Positions 1 to 7,692 of a stretch of DNA of 35,510 nt are shown piece by piece. Location of the stretch: NCBI GenBank assembly GCA_019245755.1, contig JAFARC010000078.1, positions 1 through 35,510 on the forward strand. Direction: 5' to 3'. Each line of letters opens with the position of its first letter. Positions within the stretch are counted from its first letter, which is position 1. A program made the translations under genes and the position numbers. The notes beneath the pieces are model-generated. The model was not told where the DNA came from and ran no database searches. It worked only from the letters and a program-made list of their open reading frames with translations. Origin of the DNA: Mycobacteriaceae bacterium. GTDB lineage: Bacteria > Actinomycetota > Actinomycetes > Mycobacteriales > Mycobacteriaceae.

Positions 1-143
1 GCGAACACTTCAAAGGCATCGACATCATGCGCACCGTACGCAGCTTCGACCCCTGCCTACCCTGCGGCGTGCACATGTACCTCGGCAACGGCAAAACCCT
101 CCAAAAACTACACACCCCCACCCAATCCCTCACCGGGGAGTAA
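1..143 (+). CDS. hucL: [NiFe]-hydrogenase large subunit, C-terminal end (group 2a, Huc-type), 5'-truncated
   Basis: Only the last 47 codons lie in the window (reading from base 3, stop TAA at 141-143). They contain the C-terminal L2 motif DPCLPCGVH, whose two cysteines bind the Ni and bridge to Fe in the active site of the uptake hydrogenase. Twenty-two residues follow the motif's histidine. In this family such a tail is removed by a dedicated endopeptidase once the metal centre is in place, and a matching protease gene lies at about 3807-4301. The DUF-rich gene set downstream is what I associate with group 2a, the high-affinity enzyme that oxidises atmospheric H2 in mycobacteria. The family is certain from the motif; the 2a assignment is inferred from motif wording and context. 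The small subunit and the rest of this protein lie upstream, outside the window. Confidence 0.88.
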   Translation, partial: EHFKGIDIMRTVRSFDPCLPCGVHMYLGNGKTLQKLHTPTQSLTGE

Positions 144-146
144 TAC

Positions 147-1067
147 ATGGCCGACCGCCCGGACGAGGTGGCAGACGACGCGCAGTGGCGCACGGCGGGC
201 GATCGGATCCAAACGTTTCTCGACGCCAGCGCTGCGGGTGGCGCCGCGGCACACGAGCGCACCGAGCAACTGGTCGGTGAAGTCACCGATCTGTACGGAG
301 CGGCCCTGCAGCGCATGATGCAGATGGCGGTGGCCGCCAATCCGGAGCTGGCCGACACGTTCGCCGCCGACGACCTGGTTGCCAGCCTCATGCTGGTGCA
401 CGGCATCCACCCGCACGGCGTCGAGCGGCGCATCGCCGACGCGCTGGACACCGTGCGGCCCTACCTGGGATCCCATGGCGGCGATGTCCACCTGCTCGAG
501 GTGGCCGGCGACACCGTACGGCTGCAATTCTCCGGCAGCTGCGGCAGCTGCCCGTCGTCGTCGGTAACCCTCGAACTGGCGGTAAAGGACGCGATCCGTG
601 CCGCGGCACCGGAGATCTCATCGATCGAGCTGGTTGCCGCCGACGCGGATTCGAAGTCCGGGATCATCCCCGCGGAGTCGCTGCTGAGCCGCGTGCACGA
701 GGATCACCGTCGCGCACCGGCGTGGCAGCCGGTGCCCTACCTCGCCGATCTCGGTCCCGAAGAGGTCGGCGGTTTCCGGGTGGCCGGGAGGACGGTGGTG
801 GCGTGCCGGGTCGGGGCCGAACTGTTCGCCTATCACGACCGGTGCGGCAGCTGCGGCAGTTCACTGGCCGGCGCGGCGCTGCACCCCCGGCTCGGGTCCG
901 CCACGCCGGTCTTGCGATGTCCGTGCTGCAACGCAGCGTTCGACGTCGTGCACGCCGGGGCGTGCGTGGGCGAAAACGGTCAGCCCGGTGCCCATCTCGA
1001 GCCCATCCCGCTGCTGAACCGCGGCGGTGTGCTGTCTATGGCCATCGTCGCGGAGGGGGTGGCCTAG
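147..1067 (+). CDS. NifU-like / Rieske-fold fusion, putative iron-sulphur protein of the hydrogenase operon
   Basis: A 306-residue protein starting 3 nt after the large-subunit stop, with a GGGGAG ribosome site 6 nt before the ATG. Residues 1-90 are helical with no recognised motif. Residues 91-165 match the NifU C-terminal domain, with the CGSC site (C132, C135) that binds or delivers Fe-S clusters. Residues 195-275 look like a Rieske domain in order and spacing. However, the usual C-x-H and C-x2-H ligand pairs read C-x2-C (C233, C236) and C-x2-C (C258, C261, plus C260), so no histidine ligand is visible. It could be an electron-relay or cluster-delivery partner of the hydrogenase. A putative Fe-S relay protein (HucE) has been reported for the mycobacterial Huc operon; I cannot confirm this is that gene. 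Confidence 0.75.
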   Translation: MADRPDEVADDAQWRTAGDRIQTFLDASAAGGAAAHERTEQLVGEVTDLYGAALQRMMQMAVAANPELADTFAADDLVASLMLVHGIHPHGVERRIADALDTVRPYLGSHGGDVHLLEVAGDTVRLQFSGSCGSCPSSSVTLELAVKDAIRAAAPEISSIELVAADADSKSGIIPAESLLSRVHEDHRRAPAWQPVPYLADLGPEEVGGFRVAGRTVVACRVGAELFAYHDRCGSCGSSLAGAALHPRLGSATPVLRCPCCNAAFDVVHAGACVGENGQPGAHLEPIPLLNRGGVLSMAIVAEGVA

Positions 1068-1700
1068 GTGGGCGGCGCCTACGACGTGCTGGCACGCATC
1101 CGGGCCAGCCGGTCGGCTCCGCAGCCAGCCGGCGAGCGGTGTGAGATGTGCGCCGAGCCGATCTGCACAGAACATCAGCATGTGGTGAACATCGAAGGGC
1201 GGCAACTGATGTGCGTGTGCCGCGGCTGCTATCTGCTGTTCACCGACAGCCACGCCGACCTGCGCTACCGCGCGGTGCCGGACCGGTATCTGTCGTTCCC
1301 CGACTTCGCGCTCGGCCGCCGCGAATGGGAGTTGCTGCAGATCCCGGTTGGTCTCGCGTTCTTCTTCCGCAACTCGGCGCTGGGCCGCACCGTAGCCTTC
1401 TATCCCGGTCCGGCCGGCGCTACCGAGTCCGAGCTGGACCTGGACGCCTGGAACGGAATCCGCGCCGCCGACCCTCGCGTCGACATGCTCGCCGACGACA
1501 CCGAAGCGCTGATCGTACGGGTACCGGACAACGAGTCCGAGGCTCCGCAATGCCACCTGCTGCCCATCGACACGTGCTACGAATTCGTCGGCCGGCTGCG
1601 AATGCTGTGGCACGGCTTCGACGGCGGCCAGCACGTGCGGGCCTACATCGAGGACTTTTTCAACCAGGTGCGCGCGCGCAGCGAGGTCGTCCCGCCGTGA
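1068..1700 (+). CDS. DUF5947 family protein, hydrogenase-linked, cysteine-rich N-terminus
   Basis: A 210-residue soluble protein. The GTG start follows directly on the upstream TAG stop, so translation is probably coupled. The N-terminal 60 residues carry a metal-site-like cluster: C25-x2-C28, C33, H36, H38, then C49-x-C51-x2-C54. This would suit a zinc ribbon or an Fe-S site. The rest is mixed alpha/beta with no catalytic motif that I recognise. I associate this family with group 2a hydrogenase operons, which fits its place here. The biochemical role is unknown; assembly or electron transfer would be inference only. Confidence 0.7.
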   Translation: MGGAYDVLARIRASRSAPQPAGERCEMCAEPICTEHQHVVNIEGRQLMCVCRGCYLLFTDSHADLRYRAVPDRYLSFPDFALGRREWELLQIPVGLAFFFRNSALGRTVAFYPGPAGATESELDLDAWNGIRAADPRVDMLADDTEALIVRVPDNESEAPQCHLLPIDTCYEFVGRLRMLWHGFDGGQHVRAYIEDFFNQVRARSEVVPP

Positions 1701-2341
1701 CCGAGGTGACGTTCGCGGTTCTGGACGTCGCGCCGGAACCCTACGCGGTGACACCGGTACTCACGGCGCGGGTGGGCGTTGCCGCTGTCGGCGACGAGCC
1801 GGTGCATGCGATCGCGATGCGGTGCCAGGTGCGCATCGAACCGATGCGACGCCCGTACTCCGACGAGGAGGCGGCCGGGTTGCTCGACCTGTTCGGCCCG
1901 CGGCAGCGCTGGAGCACCACGCAGCGCACGTTTTTGTGGCAGCACAGCACCGCCATGGTGCCGGGCTTCACCGGCGGAACGCAGGTCAATTTGCCGCTGG
2001 AATGCACCTACGACTTCGAGGTGACCGGCGCCAAGTACATGCATGCGCTGCGTGACGGCACCATCCCGCTGCAGTTCCTGTTCAGCGGAACGGTTTTCGT
2101 CCAGGGTGAGCGTGGTTTCTCGGTGCAGCAGGTGCCGTGGGACCGCGAGGATCGCTACGACCTGCCGGTCGCGGTGTGGCGCGACCTGATCGCGGCGCAC
2201 TACCCCAACACCGGCTGGGTACGGCTTCGCCGCGACACGATTGACGCGCTGGCCTCCTACAAATCCGGCCACGGAATGATCGGTTTCGACGACGCGATCA
2301 CGTCGCTGCTCGTCGCCAGCACCACCGGAGACGCGCTATGA
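1697..2341 (+). CDS. DUF6084 family protein, hydrogenase-linked
   Basis: A 214-residue protein. I chose the GTG at 1697, which overlaps the preceding TGA in a GTGA arrangement. The open frame extends further upstream, but only as an out-of-frame shadow of the DUF5947 gene. The sequence is rich in beta-strand character (alternating hydrophobics near residues 3-60 and 90-140) with no cysteine cluster, transmembrane segment or catalytic motif. The end overlaps the next gene by 4 nt (ATGA). The family name is my recognition of the sequence within this operon type; its function is not established. Coupled translation suggests a stoichiometric partner or assembly factor. Confidence 0.65.
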   Translation: MTEVTFAVLDVAPEPYAVTPVLTARVGVAAVGDEPVHAIAMRCQVRIEPMRRPYSDEEAAGLLDLFGPRQRWSTTQRTFLWQHSTAMVPGFTGGTQVNLPLECTYDFEVTGAKYMHALRDGTIPLQFLFSGTVFVQGERGFSVQQVPWDREDRYDLPVAVWRDLIAAHYPNTGWVRLRRDTIDALASYKSGHGMIGFDDAITSLLVASTTGDAL

Positions 2342-3681
2342 CCGAGTGGGACCGGGTTCGCGCCATCGCCGACGCGGTCCTCTACGAGGGCTACCTGCTC
2401 TACCCGTATCGGGCGGACTCGCGAAAAAACCAGTCCCGCTTCCAGTTCGGCGTCCTGGGCCCGCAGCGGGCGGCCGACCGCGGCATCGGCGAGGACGACA
2501 CGATGTCGGCCCAGATTTTGGTCGAGGGCAACGGCGATGCCGCGGTGACGGTCGTCGTGCGATTTCTGCAGCTGCAGCGCCGAAGAGCCGAACGCGAAAC
2601 CGGTAACGGCGAATTCGAACCGGTCACCGAGTTGGCCGCCGGCTCGCAGACCTGGCTGACCTGGGACGAGGCGGTGGAGCGGGAACTGTCCTTCGGGCCG
2701 TTCCGGTGTACCGAACTACTCGGGGGCCAGAGGTTTGGAATCGCCGTGGCCGGCGGCAGCGACGTCGAACACGTCGATGCCGGACGGCTGGTACGCAGCC
2801 GGCGGGAAGTCAGCGGCGAACTGAGGATGTCGGCCGAACCCGATGACGGTCTGCTGCGGATCAGCTTCGCGGTGATCAACACCGGTGCCCCGCCCGCCAA
2901 CAAGGACGACGCGCTCGCCGCTTCGATGATCGGCACCCACCTCGTCGTCCACGCGGACACAGCCGCTTTCGTGTCGCTGCTGGAGCCATCGGCGGGCGCC
3001 GTGGAAGCGGTCGCACGCTGCCGTCAGCACCGGTGCTTCCCGGTTCTGGCCGGCCGTCCCGGCGAACGAGACCTGATGCTGGTGTCACCGATCATCCTCT
3101 ACGACCACCCCGAAATTGCCGAACAAAGCGAGGGGGCCCTCTATGACTCCACGGAGATCGACGAGATTCTGACGCTGCGCATCATGACGATGACCGAGGA
3201 TGAGAAGGCCCAGGCGCGGGCCACCGACCCGCTGGCCGCCGAGATCATCGACCGCTGCGACTCGATGTCGCCCGAGGCCATGCTCAATCTCCATGGTGTG
3301 TTGCGGAATCCGCATGCGCTGGGAGCGGACAAGCCACGCCTGATCCCCGAGATCCCCGATGGAGCCAACTGGTGGGACCCGATGGCCGACCTGGCGGTGC
3401 GGCCCGAGATCGACGCGGTACTGGTGAACGGCGTGCGGGTAGCGCGGGGCAGCCGGGTTCGGCTGCATCCGTCGCGGCGCGCCGACGCGCAGGACATCTT
3501 CTTCTCCGGCAAGACCGCCCGGGTCACCTCGGTGCACGAAGACGTCGACGGTAACCAACACGTCGCCGTCGTCGTCGACGAGGACCCCGCAGCCGAGCTG
3601 CACGACTGGTACGGCCGCTACCTGTACTTCTCACCCGATGAAGTGGAACCGCTGACCGAAAGGAACCAGAGATGGACATAG
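2338..3681 (+). CDS. Conserved hypothetical protein of the hydrogenase operon (447 aa)
   Basis: The ATG overlaps the stop of the DUF6084 gene (ATGA). The 447-residue product is soluble and acidic, with no signal peptide or membrane segment. Two parts can be told apart: residues 1-270, beta-rich with an early aromatic stretch GYLLYPYR near residue 18, and a C-terminal part from about 330 that ends in a small beta-barrel-like segment (NGVRVARGSRVRL to the YLYFSPDEVEPL region). I do not recognise the family or any catalytic motif. Its position among hydrogenase accessory genes and the overlaps at both ends make a role in hydrogenase assembly, anchoring or electron transfer likely, but this is inference from context. 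Confidence 0.6.
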   Translation: MTEWDRVRAIADAVLYEGYLLYPYRADSRKNQSRFQFGVLGPQRAADRGIGEDDTMSAQILVEGNGDAAVTVVVRFLQLQRRRAERETGNGEFEPVTELAAGSQTWLTWDEAVERELSFGPFRCTELLGGQRFGIAVAGGSDVEHVDAGRLVRSRREVSGELRMSAEPDDGLLRISFAVINTGAPPANKDDALAASMIGTHLVVHADTAAFVSLLEPSAGAVEAVARCRQHRCFPVLAGRPGERDLMLVSPIILYDHPEIAEQSEGALYDSTEIDEILTLRIMTMTEDEKAQARATDPLAAEIIDRCDSMSPEAMLNLHGVLRNPHALGADKPRLIPEIPDGANWWDPMADLAVRPEIDAVLVNGVRVARGSRVRLHPSRRADAQDIFFSGKTARVTSVHEDVDGNQHVAVVVDEDPAAELHDWYGRYLYFSPDEVEPLTERNQRWT

Positions 3682-3791
3682 TGGGTTGGGTGGCCATTGG
3701 AATCGTCGCACTGATCGTGCTGTTGGGCCTCGTGCTCGGGCTGACTTCGATTCCGGATGCGCGACGTTATATGCGGATACGGCGGATGTAG
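3672..3791 (+). CDS. Small single-pass membrane protein (DUF6893-like, 39 aa)
   Basis: A 39-residue ORF whose ATG lies 10 nt inside the end of the preceding gene, with the purine-rich stretch AAAGGAACCAGAG just before it. Residues 3-23 form one strongly hydrophobic helix (Ile/Val/Leu/Gly), followed by a short basic tail, RRYMRIRRM, which predicts the C-terminus on the cytoplasmic side. The size and pattern fit the tiny DUF6893 proteins I associate with these hydrogenase operons. A plausible job is to hold soluble hydrogenase components at the membrane near the quinone pool; that is inference. It is easily missed because of its size. Confidence 0.65.
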   Translation: MDIVGWVAIGIVALIVLLGLVLGLTSIPDARRYMRIRRM

Positions 3792-3806
3792 TGAGATGGG
3801 GGTCAC

Positions 3807-4301
3807 ATCACGTCCCGGATTCTGGTAGCCGGCCTCGGCAACATCTTCCTCAGCGACGACGGTTTCGGTCCTGAGGTGGTCAGGCGTGGGTGCGATCGGC
3901 TGGCGCGCCCGGGCGTGCGCGTCGTCGACTACGGGATTCGCGGAATGCACCTGGCCTACGACCTGCTCGACGGGTGGGACGCGCTGATCCTGATCGACGC
4001 GGTGCCGGGCCGCGGCTCGCCGGGCACCGTGCACGTGTTCGAAGCCGATCACGAAATTCCCAGCGGCACAGCGGCGCTGGATGCGCACAGCATGGACCCG
4101 GCGGCAGTGTTCGCCAGCCTGAGGGCGCTCGGCGGCGCGGCGCCCTACACGGTGGTGGTGGGCTGCGAGGCGGCCACCGTCGACGAGGGCATCGGTCTCA
4201 GTGAGCACGTCGCGGCCGCTGTCGAGGGCGCAGTCGCCGTGGTCGAGGAGGTGCTGGCCGGACTGCTTTCGGGTGCCGGCGCACCGGCGAGGGAGGGCTG
4301 A
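3807..4301 (+). CDS. Hydrogenase maturation endopeptidase (HybD/HupD family); start codon abnormal
   Basis: This protease cleaves the C-terminal tail of the [NiFe] large subunit after metal insertion. About 164 residues, a normal length. The family pattern is complete: GLGNIFLSDDGFG near the N-terminus, with D18 in the place of HybD Glu16; D64 in LILIDAV (HybD Asp62); and H94 in DAHSMDP (HybD His93). These three residues bind Ni. No ATG, GTG or TTG lies in frame between the TGA at 3792 and the conserved N-terminus; the first is GTG at 3876, inside the fold. I placed the start at ATC 3807, 5 nt after a purine-rich GATGGGGG stretch, where ATG would be expected. Alternatives are given in the findings. 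It is 3 nt from hypC. Confidence 0.72.
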   Translation: MTSRILVAGLGNIFLSDDGFGPEVVRRGCDRLARPGVRVVDYGIRGMHLAYDLLDGWDALILIDAVPGRGSPGTVHVFEADHEIPSGTAALDAHSMDPAAVFASLRALGGAAPYTVVVGCEAATVDEGIGLSEHVAAAVEGAVAVVEEVLAGLLSGAGAPAREG

Positions 4302-4304
4302 GAG

Positions 4305-4559
4305 ATGTGCCTGGGGATTCCCGGCCAGGTCGTCGGAATGCTGGAGGGCTACGGCGGCCAGTTGGCGCTCGTCGACGTGGCCGGTGAGCCGCGAAAGGTC
4401 AACGTCGGCATGCTGCCCGACGAGACATTCGGTCCCGGCGACTGGGTGATCATCCACATGGGTTTCGTGGTGGAGAAGACCGACAAGGACGGAGCCGACG
4501 CCGCGCTGGCCGGCCTGGAGCTGATGGGCAGGGGCGGCGAGCAGGACTCGTCACCATGA
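4305..4559 (+). CDS. hypC: HypC/HybG/HupF-type hydrogenase assembly chaperone
   Basis: An 84-residue chaperone that carries the Fe(CN)2CO unit with HypD and hands it to the large-subunit precursor. The N-terminus MCLGIPG is diagnostic, with Cys2 the essential residue once Met is removed. The GDWVIIHMGF segment contains the conserved His51. GGAGGG lies 8 nt before the ATG. The end overlaps hypF in an ATGA, so the two are coupled. HypD, HypE, HypA and HypB, needed for the same pathway, are not in this window and must be encoded elsewhere. Confidence 0.95.
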   Translation: MCLGIPGQVVGMLEGYGGQLALVDVAGEPRKVNVGMLPDETFGPGDWVIIHMGFVVEKTDKDGADAALAGLELMGRGGEQDSSP

Positions 4560-6847
4560 CGACCCGGCGACGGGTGCGCATCACGGTGCGCGGCGTCGTC
4601 CAGGGCGTCGGCTTCCGGCCGTTCGTCTACACCACCGCCGCCGCGCTCGGCCTCGCCGGATCGGTGCGCAACGACAGCTCGGGCGCGATCATCGAGGTGG
4701 AGGGCGGTGCCGATGACATCGACGCATTCCTCGACCGGCTGGCACGCCGGGCGCCGCCGCTGGCCGTCATCGAATCCATTGAAACCAAGGAAATTCCGCT
4801 GATCGGCGGCACCGGCTTCGCGATCGCCGACACGTCGCGATCCGGCGGTGGGCGCACGCTGGCGTCCCCGGACGTCGCGATGTGCGCCGAGTGCGCGGCC
4901 GAGCTGCGCGACCCGGCCAACCGGCGGTTCCGGCACCCGTTCGTCAACTGCACGAACTGCGGTCCGCGATTCACCATCATCGCCGCACTGCCCTACGACC
5001 GGCCGAGCACCACGATGGCGGAATTCGAGATGTGCCCGCGGTGCGCGCGCGAATTTGCCGACCCGGCCGACCGGCGATTCCACGCGCAGCCGATCTGCTG
5101 TCCGCAGTGTGGCCCGGCGCTGCGATACCGGCGCCCCGACGGCGAAGTGGTGACCGGCGAGTCGGCCCTGGCCTCGGCGCGGGCACTGCTGGCCGGCGGC
5201 GGTGTGCTGGCGGTCAAGGGCATCGGCGGCTACCACCTGGCCTGCGACGCCCACAACGACGCGGCCGTGGCCGAGCTGCGTATCCGAAAACGCCGTGGCG
5301 ACAAGCCGTTTGCCGTCATGGTGCCCGACCTCGACACTGCGCGCGGCATCGCGGCGGTCGACGAAGCGGCCGCACGGGTGCTTTGTGGATCGCAGCGCCC
5401 CATCGTGCTGCTCCCCCGGTTGCCGGGTACCGGGATCGCCGACGCGGTGGCGCCGCGCAACCCCGACCTGGGCATCATGCTCGCGTACACGCCGTTGCAC
5501 CTGCTGCTATTCGGGCTGCCCGGCGACGAGCCCGGCCCGCAGGTGCTGGTGATGACGTCGGGCAACCTCGGCGGTGAGCCGATCTGCTTCGCCGACGACG
5601 ACGCCGTCGGGCGGTTGTCGCGGCTGGCCGACGGCTGGCTGATGCACAACCGGGACATCTTGGTGCCCTGCGATGATTCCGTCGTCCGCGTGCTCGATGG
5701 CGCCGAACTGCCGATTCGCCGCTCGCGCGGCTATGCGCCGCTGCCGGTGGCGCTGCCGGTGCCGGTCGGACCGACGCTGGCTGTGGGTGCCGACCTGAAG
5801 AACACGATGGCCGTCGCCGACGGCAAATACGCGTGGTTGAGCCAGCACATCGGCGACATGGACGACCTGGCCACCCTGTCGGCGTTCGGCGCCGCTGCCC
5901 ACCACCTGCAGGAACTGACCGGTGTGTCACCGGAACTGCTTGTCGCGGACGCACATCCGCGCTATCGGTCCTCCGACTGGGCGAACCGCCACGCCGCTGA
6001 GCGGCCGGTACGCACGGTGCAGCACCACCACGCCCACATCGCGGCGGTGATGGCCGAGCACGGCCTCGACGGTTCCGAGCAGGTGATCGGCTTCGCGTTC
6101 GACGGCACCGGCTACGGTCCGGACCAGGCGGTCTGGGGTGGCGAGCTGCTGCTCGCCGACTACAAGGGCTACCGCAGGCTCGCCCGGCTGAAGTACGTGC
6201 CGCTGGCGGGCGGTGACGTGAGCGTGCTGCGGCCCTACCGGATGGCCCTGGCACACCTGTGGGCCGCCGGCATCGAGTGGGACCCCGACCTGCCCCCCGT
6301 CGCCGCGTGCCCCGCCGCCGAACGAAAGGTGCTGGCCCATCAGCTCTCGACCGGCCTCGGCTGCGCGCCGACGTCCAGCATGGGACGGCTGTTCGACGCG
6401 GTGGCGGCACTGATCGACGTCCGCCAGGTGGTGGCCTACGAAGCCCAGGCCGCGATCGAGCTGGAGGGCCTGTCACGCGGCGCCGAGGTCGCCGGCGCGG
6501 AGTACGCGTTCGACGTGCAAGACGGGTTGCCCGCGGTCGTGGACCCGGCGCCAGTTCTGCGCGCGATCGTGCGGGACCACCGCGGTGGCCTGGCGGCCGG
6601 CGTGATCGGGGCGGGGTTCCACAGAGCGGTCGCCGCGCTCATCGTCGGGCTCGCCGAGCAGGCGCGAGACACCACCGGCGCCCGGACGATTGCGCTGTCG
6701 GGTGGCGTCTTCCAGAACGCACTGCTGCTGCAGCGGTCATTGACGCTCCTGAGCCGCAAAGGTTTCGACGTGATTACGCATCGGTGCGTGCCACCTAACG
6801 ACGGCGGCATCGCGCTGGGTCAGCTACTGGTGGGCAATTCGGTATGA
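4556..6847 (+). CDS. hypF: Carbamoyltransferase HypF
   Basis: A 763-residue enzyme that activates carbamoyl phosphate and passes the carbamoyl group to the HypE C-terminal cysteine, the source of the CN ligands of the Ni-Fe site. Domains in order: acylphosphatase (1-90; GVGFRPF with R21, and N39); two zinc fingers, C110-x2-C113-x18-C132-x2-C135 and C160-x2-C163-x18-C182-x2-C185; a YrdC/Sua5-like domain (about 195-390); and a Kae1/TsaD-like C-terminal domain with H490-HHAH-H494, FAFDGTGYG and SGGVFQN. Length and motifs are complete. The start overlaps hypC by 4 nt. It ends 19 nt before the DUF6390 gene. Confidence 0.97.
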   Translation: MTTRRRVRITVRGVVQGVGFRPFVYTTAAALGLAGSVRNDSSGAIIEVEGGADDIDAFLDRLARRAPPLAVIESIETKEIPLIGGTGFAIADTSRSGGGRTLASPDVAMCAECAAELRDPANRRFRHPFVNCTNCGPRFTIIAALPYDRPSTTMAEFEMCPRCAREFADPADRRFHAQPICCPQCGPALRYRRPDGEVVTGESALASARALLAGGGVLAVKGIGGYHLACDAHNDAAVAELRIRKRRGDKPFAVMVPDLDTARGIAAVDEAAARVLCGSQRPIVLLPRLPGTGIADAVAPRNPDLGIMLAYTPLHLLLFGLPGDEPGPQVLVMTSGNLGGEPICFADDDAVGRLSRLADGWLMHNRDILVPCDDSVVRVLDGAELPIRRSRGYAPLPVALPVPVGPTLAVGADLKNTMAVADGKYAWLSQHIGDMDDLATLSAFGAAAHHLQELTGVSPELLVADAHPRYRSSDWANRHAAERPVRTVQHHHAHIAAVMAEHGLDGSEQVIGFAFDGTGYGPDQAVWGGELLLADYKGYRRLARLKYVPLAGGDVSVLRPYRMALAHLWAAGIEWDPDLPPVAACPAAERKVLAHQLSTGLGCAPTSSMGRLFDAVAALIDVRQVVAYEAQAAIELEGLSRGAEVAGAEYAFDVQDGLPAVVDPAPVLRAIVRDHRGGLAAGVIGAGFHRAVAALIVGLAEQARDTTGARTIALSGGVFQNALLLQRSLTLLSRKGFDVITHRCVPPNDGGIALGQLLVGNSV

Positions 6848-6866
6848 GAAGGGCTGCAACCGGAGA

Positions 6867-7610
6867 ATGAGCGCACGGGGCGAACAACAGCTGCCGACGG
6901 GCTATGGATTATTCGCCCGCTACGCGTTCCCGCCGAACGAACTCGGCTACTGCGGTCCGGCAGGCGCGGGCGTGCTGCGCAGTAAGGATTTGCCCAAGAT
7001 CGGCGCGCATGCAAAGGAATTCGACGGGGCATGGCCTTACTTGCGCGCCATCGCCGAGGCCGTCGGCATCGACGACCCCCTCGACGAAGCCGTCGTGCGC
7101 AGCTACTGGGTCGGCGGCGAACAACTGGACCGGGTCGACCCCGCGGCGCTGCTCGAGCGGCTGAAAGCATCGTTTCGGGGTCAGGTAACCGGTCTGCTGA
7201 GCCAACTGGCGAGCACGACAGGGGTGCTGGCGCATCACAGTTTTCACGTTTTCGTCGTTTATCCCTGGGTGGGGTTCCTCGATCGCGACCCAACCACGCC
7301 CGTACAGGTCATGCAGGACTGCCGGATCCGTTGGGGAACAGTGGATTCGGTGGAAAATGAGCAGGCCGTGCTGGTGTCGAGGCCGCTGACATACGACGGC
7401 GGGTTGCTTCGGCTCGGCGAGCCCGCGGCCGAACGGGTGCGGTGGAGGAAGGATGGCGTGTCGTTGATGGGCGCGCCGTCGCCCGGGGACACGGTGTCGG
7501 CGCACTGGCACTGGGTCTGCGACACGCTGACCGAAACCGAAAGCGCCGCACTCGCACGAGGGACGCAGACCACACTGGACCTCGTCAACGCGACGCGTGG
7601 CTTAACTTAG
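6867..7610 (+). CDS. DUF6390 family protein, last gene of the hydrogenase operon
   Basis: A 247-residue soluble protein. The N-terminus GYGLFARYAFPPNELGYCGP is the part I recognise as the DUF6390 hallmark; such proteins accompany group 2a hydrogenase genes. No known catalytic motif, membrane segment or paired cysteine site is seen. The ATG at 6867 has GGAG only 2 nt away, so the AGAAGGG at 6847-6853, about 13 nt upstream, may serve instead, or translation may re-initiate after the hypF stop 19 nt upstream. Function unknown; probably an assembly or stability factor by context. The gene ends the run of overlapping or closely packed hydrogenase genes. Confidence 0.68.
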   Translation: MSARGEQQLPTGYGLFARYAFPPNELGYCGPAGAGVLRSKDLPKIGAHAKEFDGAWPYLRAIAEAVGIDDPLDEAVVRSYWVGGEQLDRVDPAALLERLKASFRGQVTGLLSQLASTTGVLAHHSFHVFVVYPWVGFLDRDPTTPVQVMQDCRIRWGTVDSVENEQAVLVSRPLTYDGGLLRLGEPAAERVRWRKDGVSLMGAPSPGDTVSAHWHWVCDTLTETESAALARGTQTTLDLVNATRGLT

Positions 7611-7692
7611 GCTTTCCTTCCGCGCAGCCGGATGGCATCAAAATGGCTGACATTGGGCGCAATTGGCGGCAGAAGGCCGTACTGTGAGCGCC

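Noticed and set aside
1148..1696. N-terminal extension of the DUF6084 frame
   Set aside because: It overlaps the DUF5947 gene out of frame, is Arg-rich and motif-free; GTG 1697 fits the coupled overlap.
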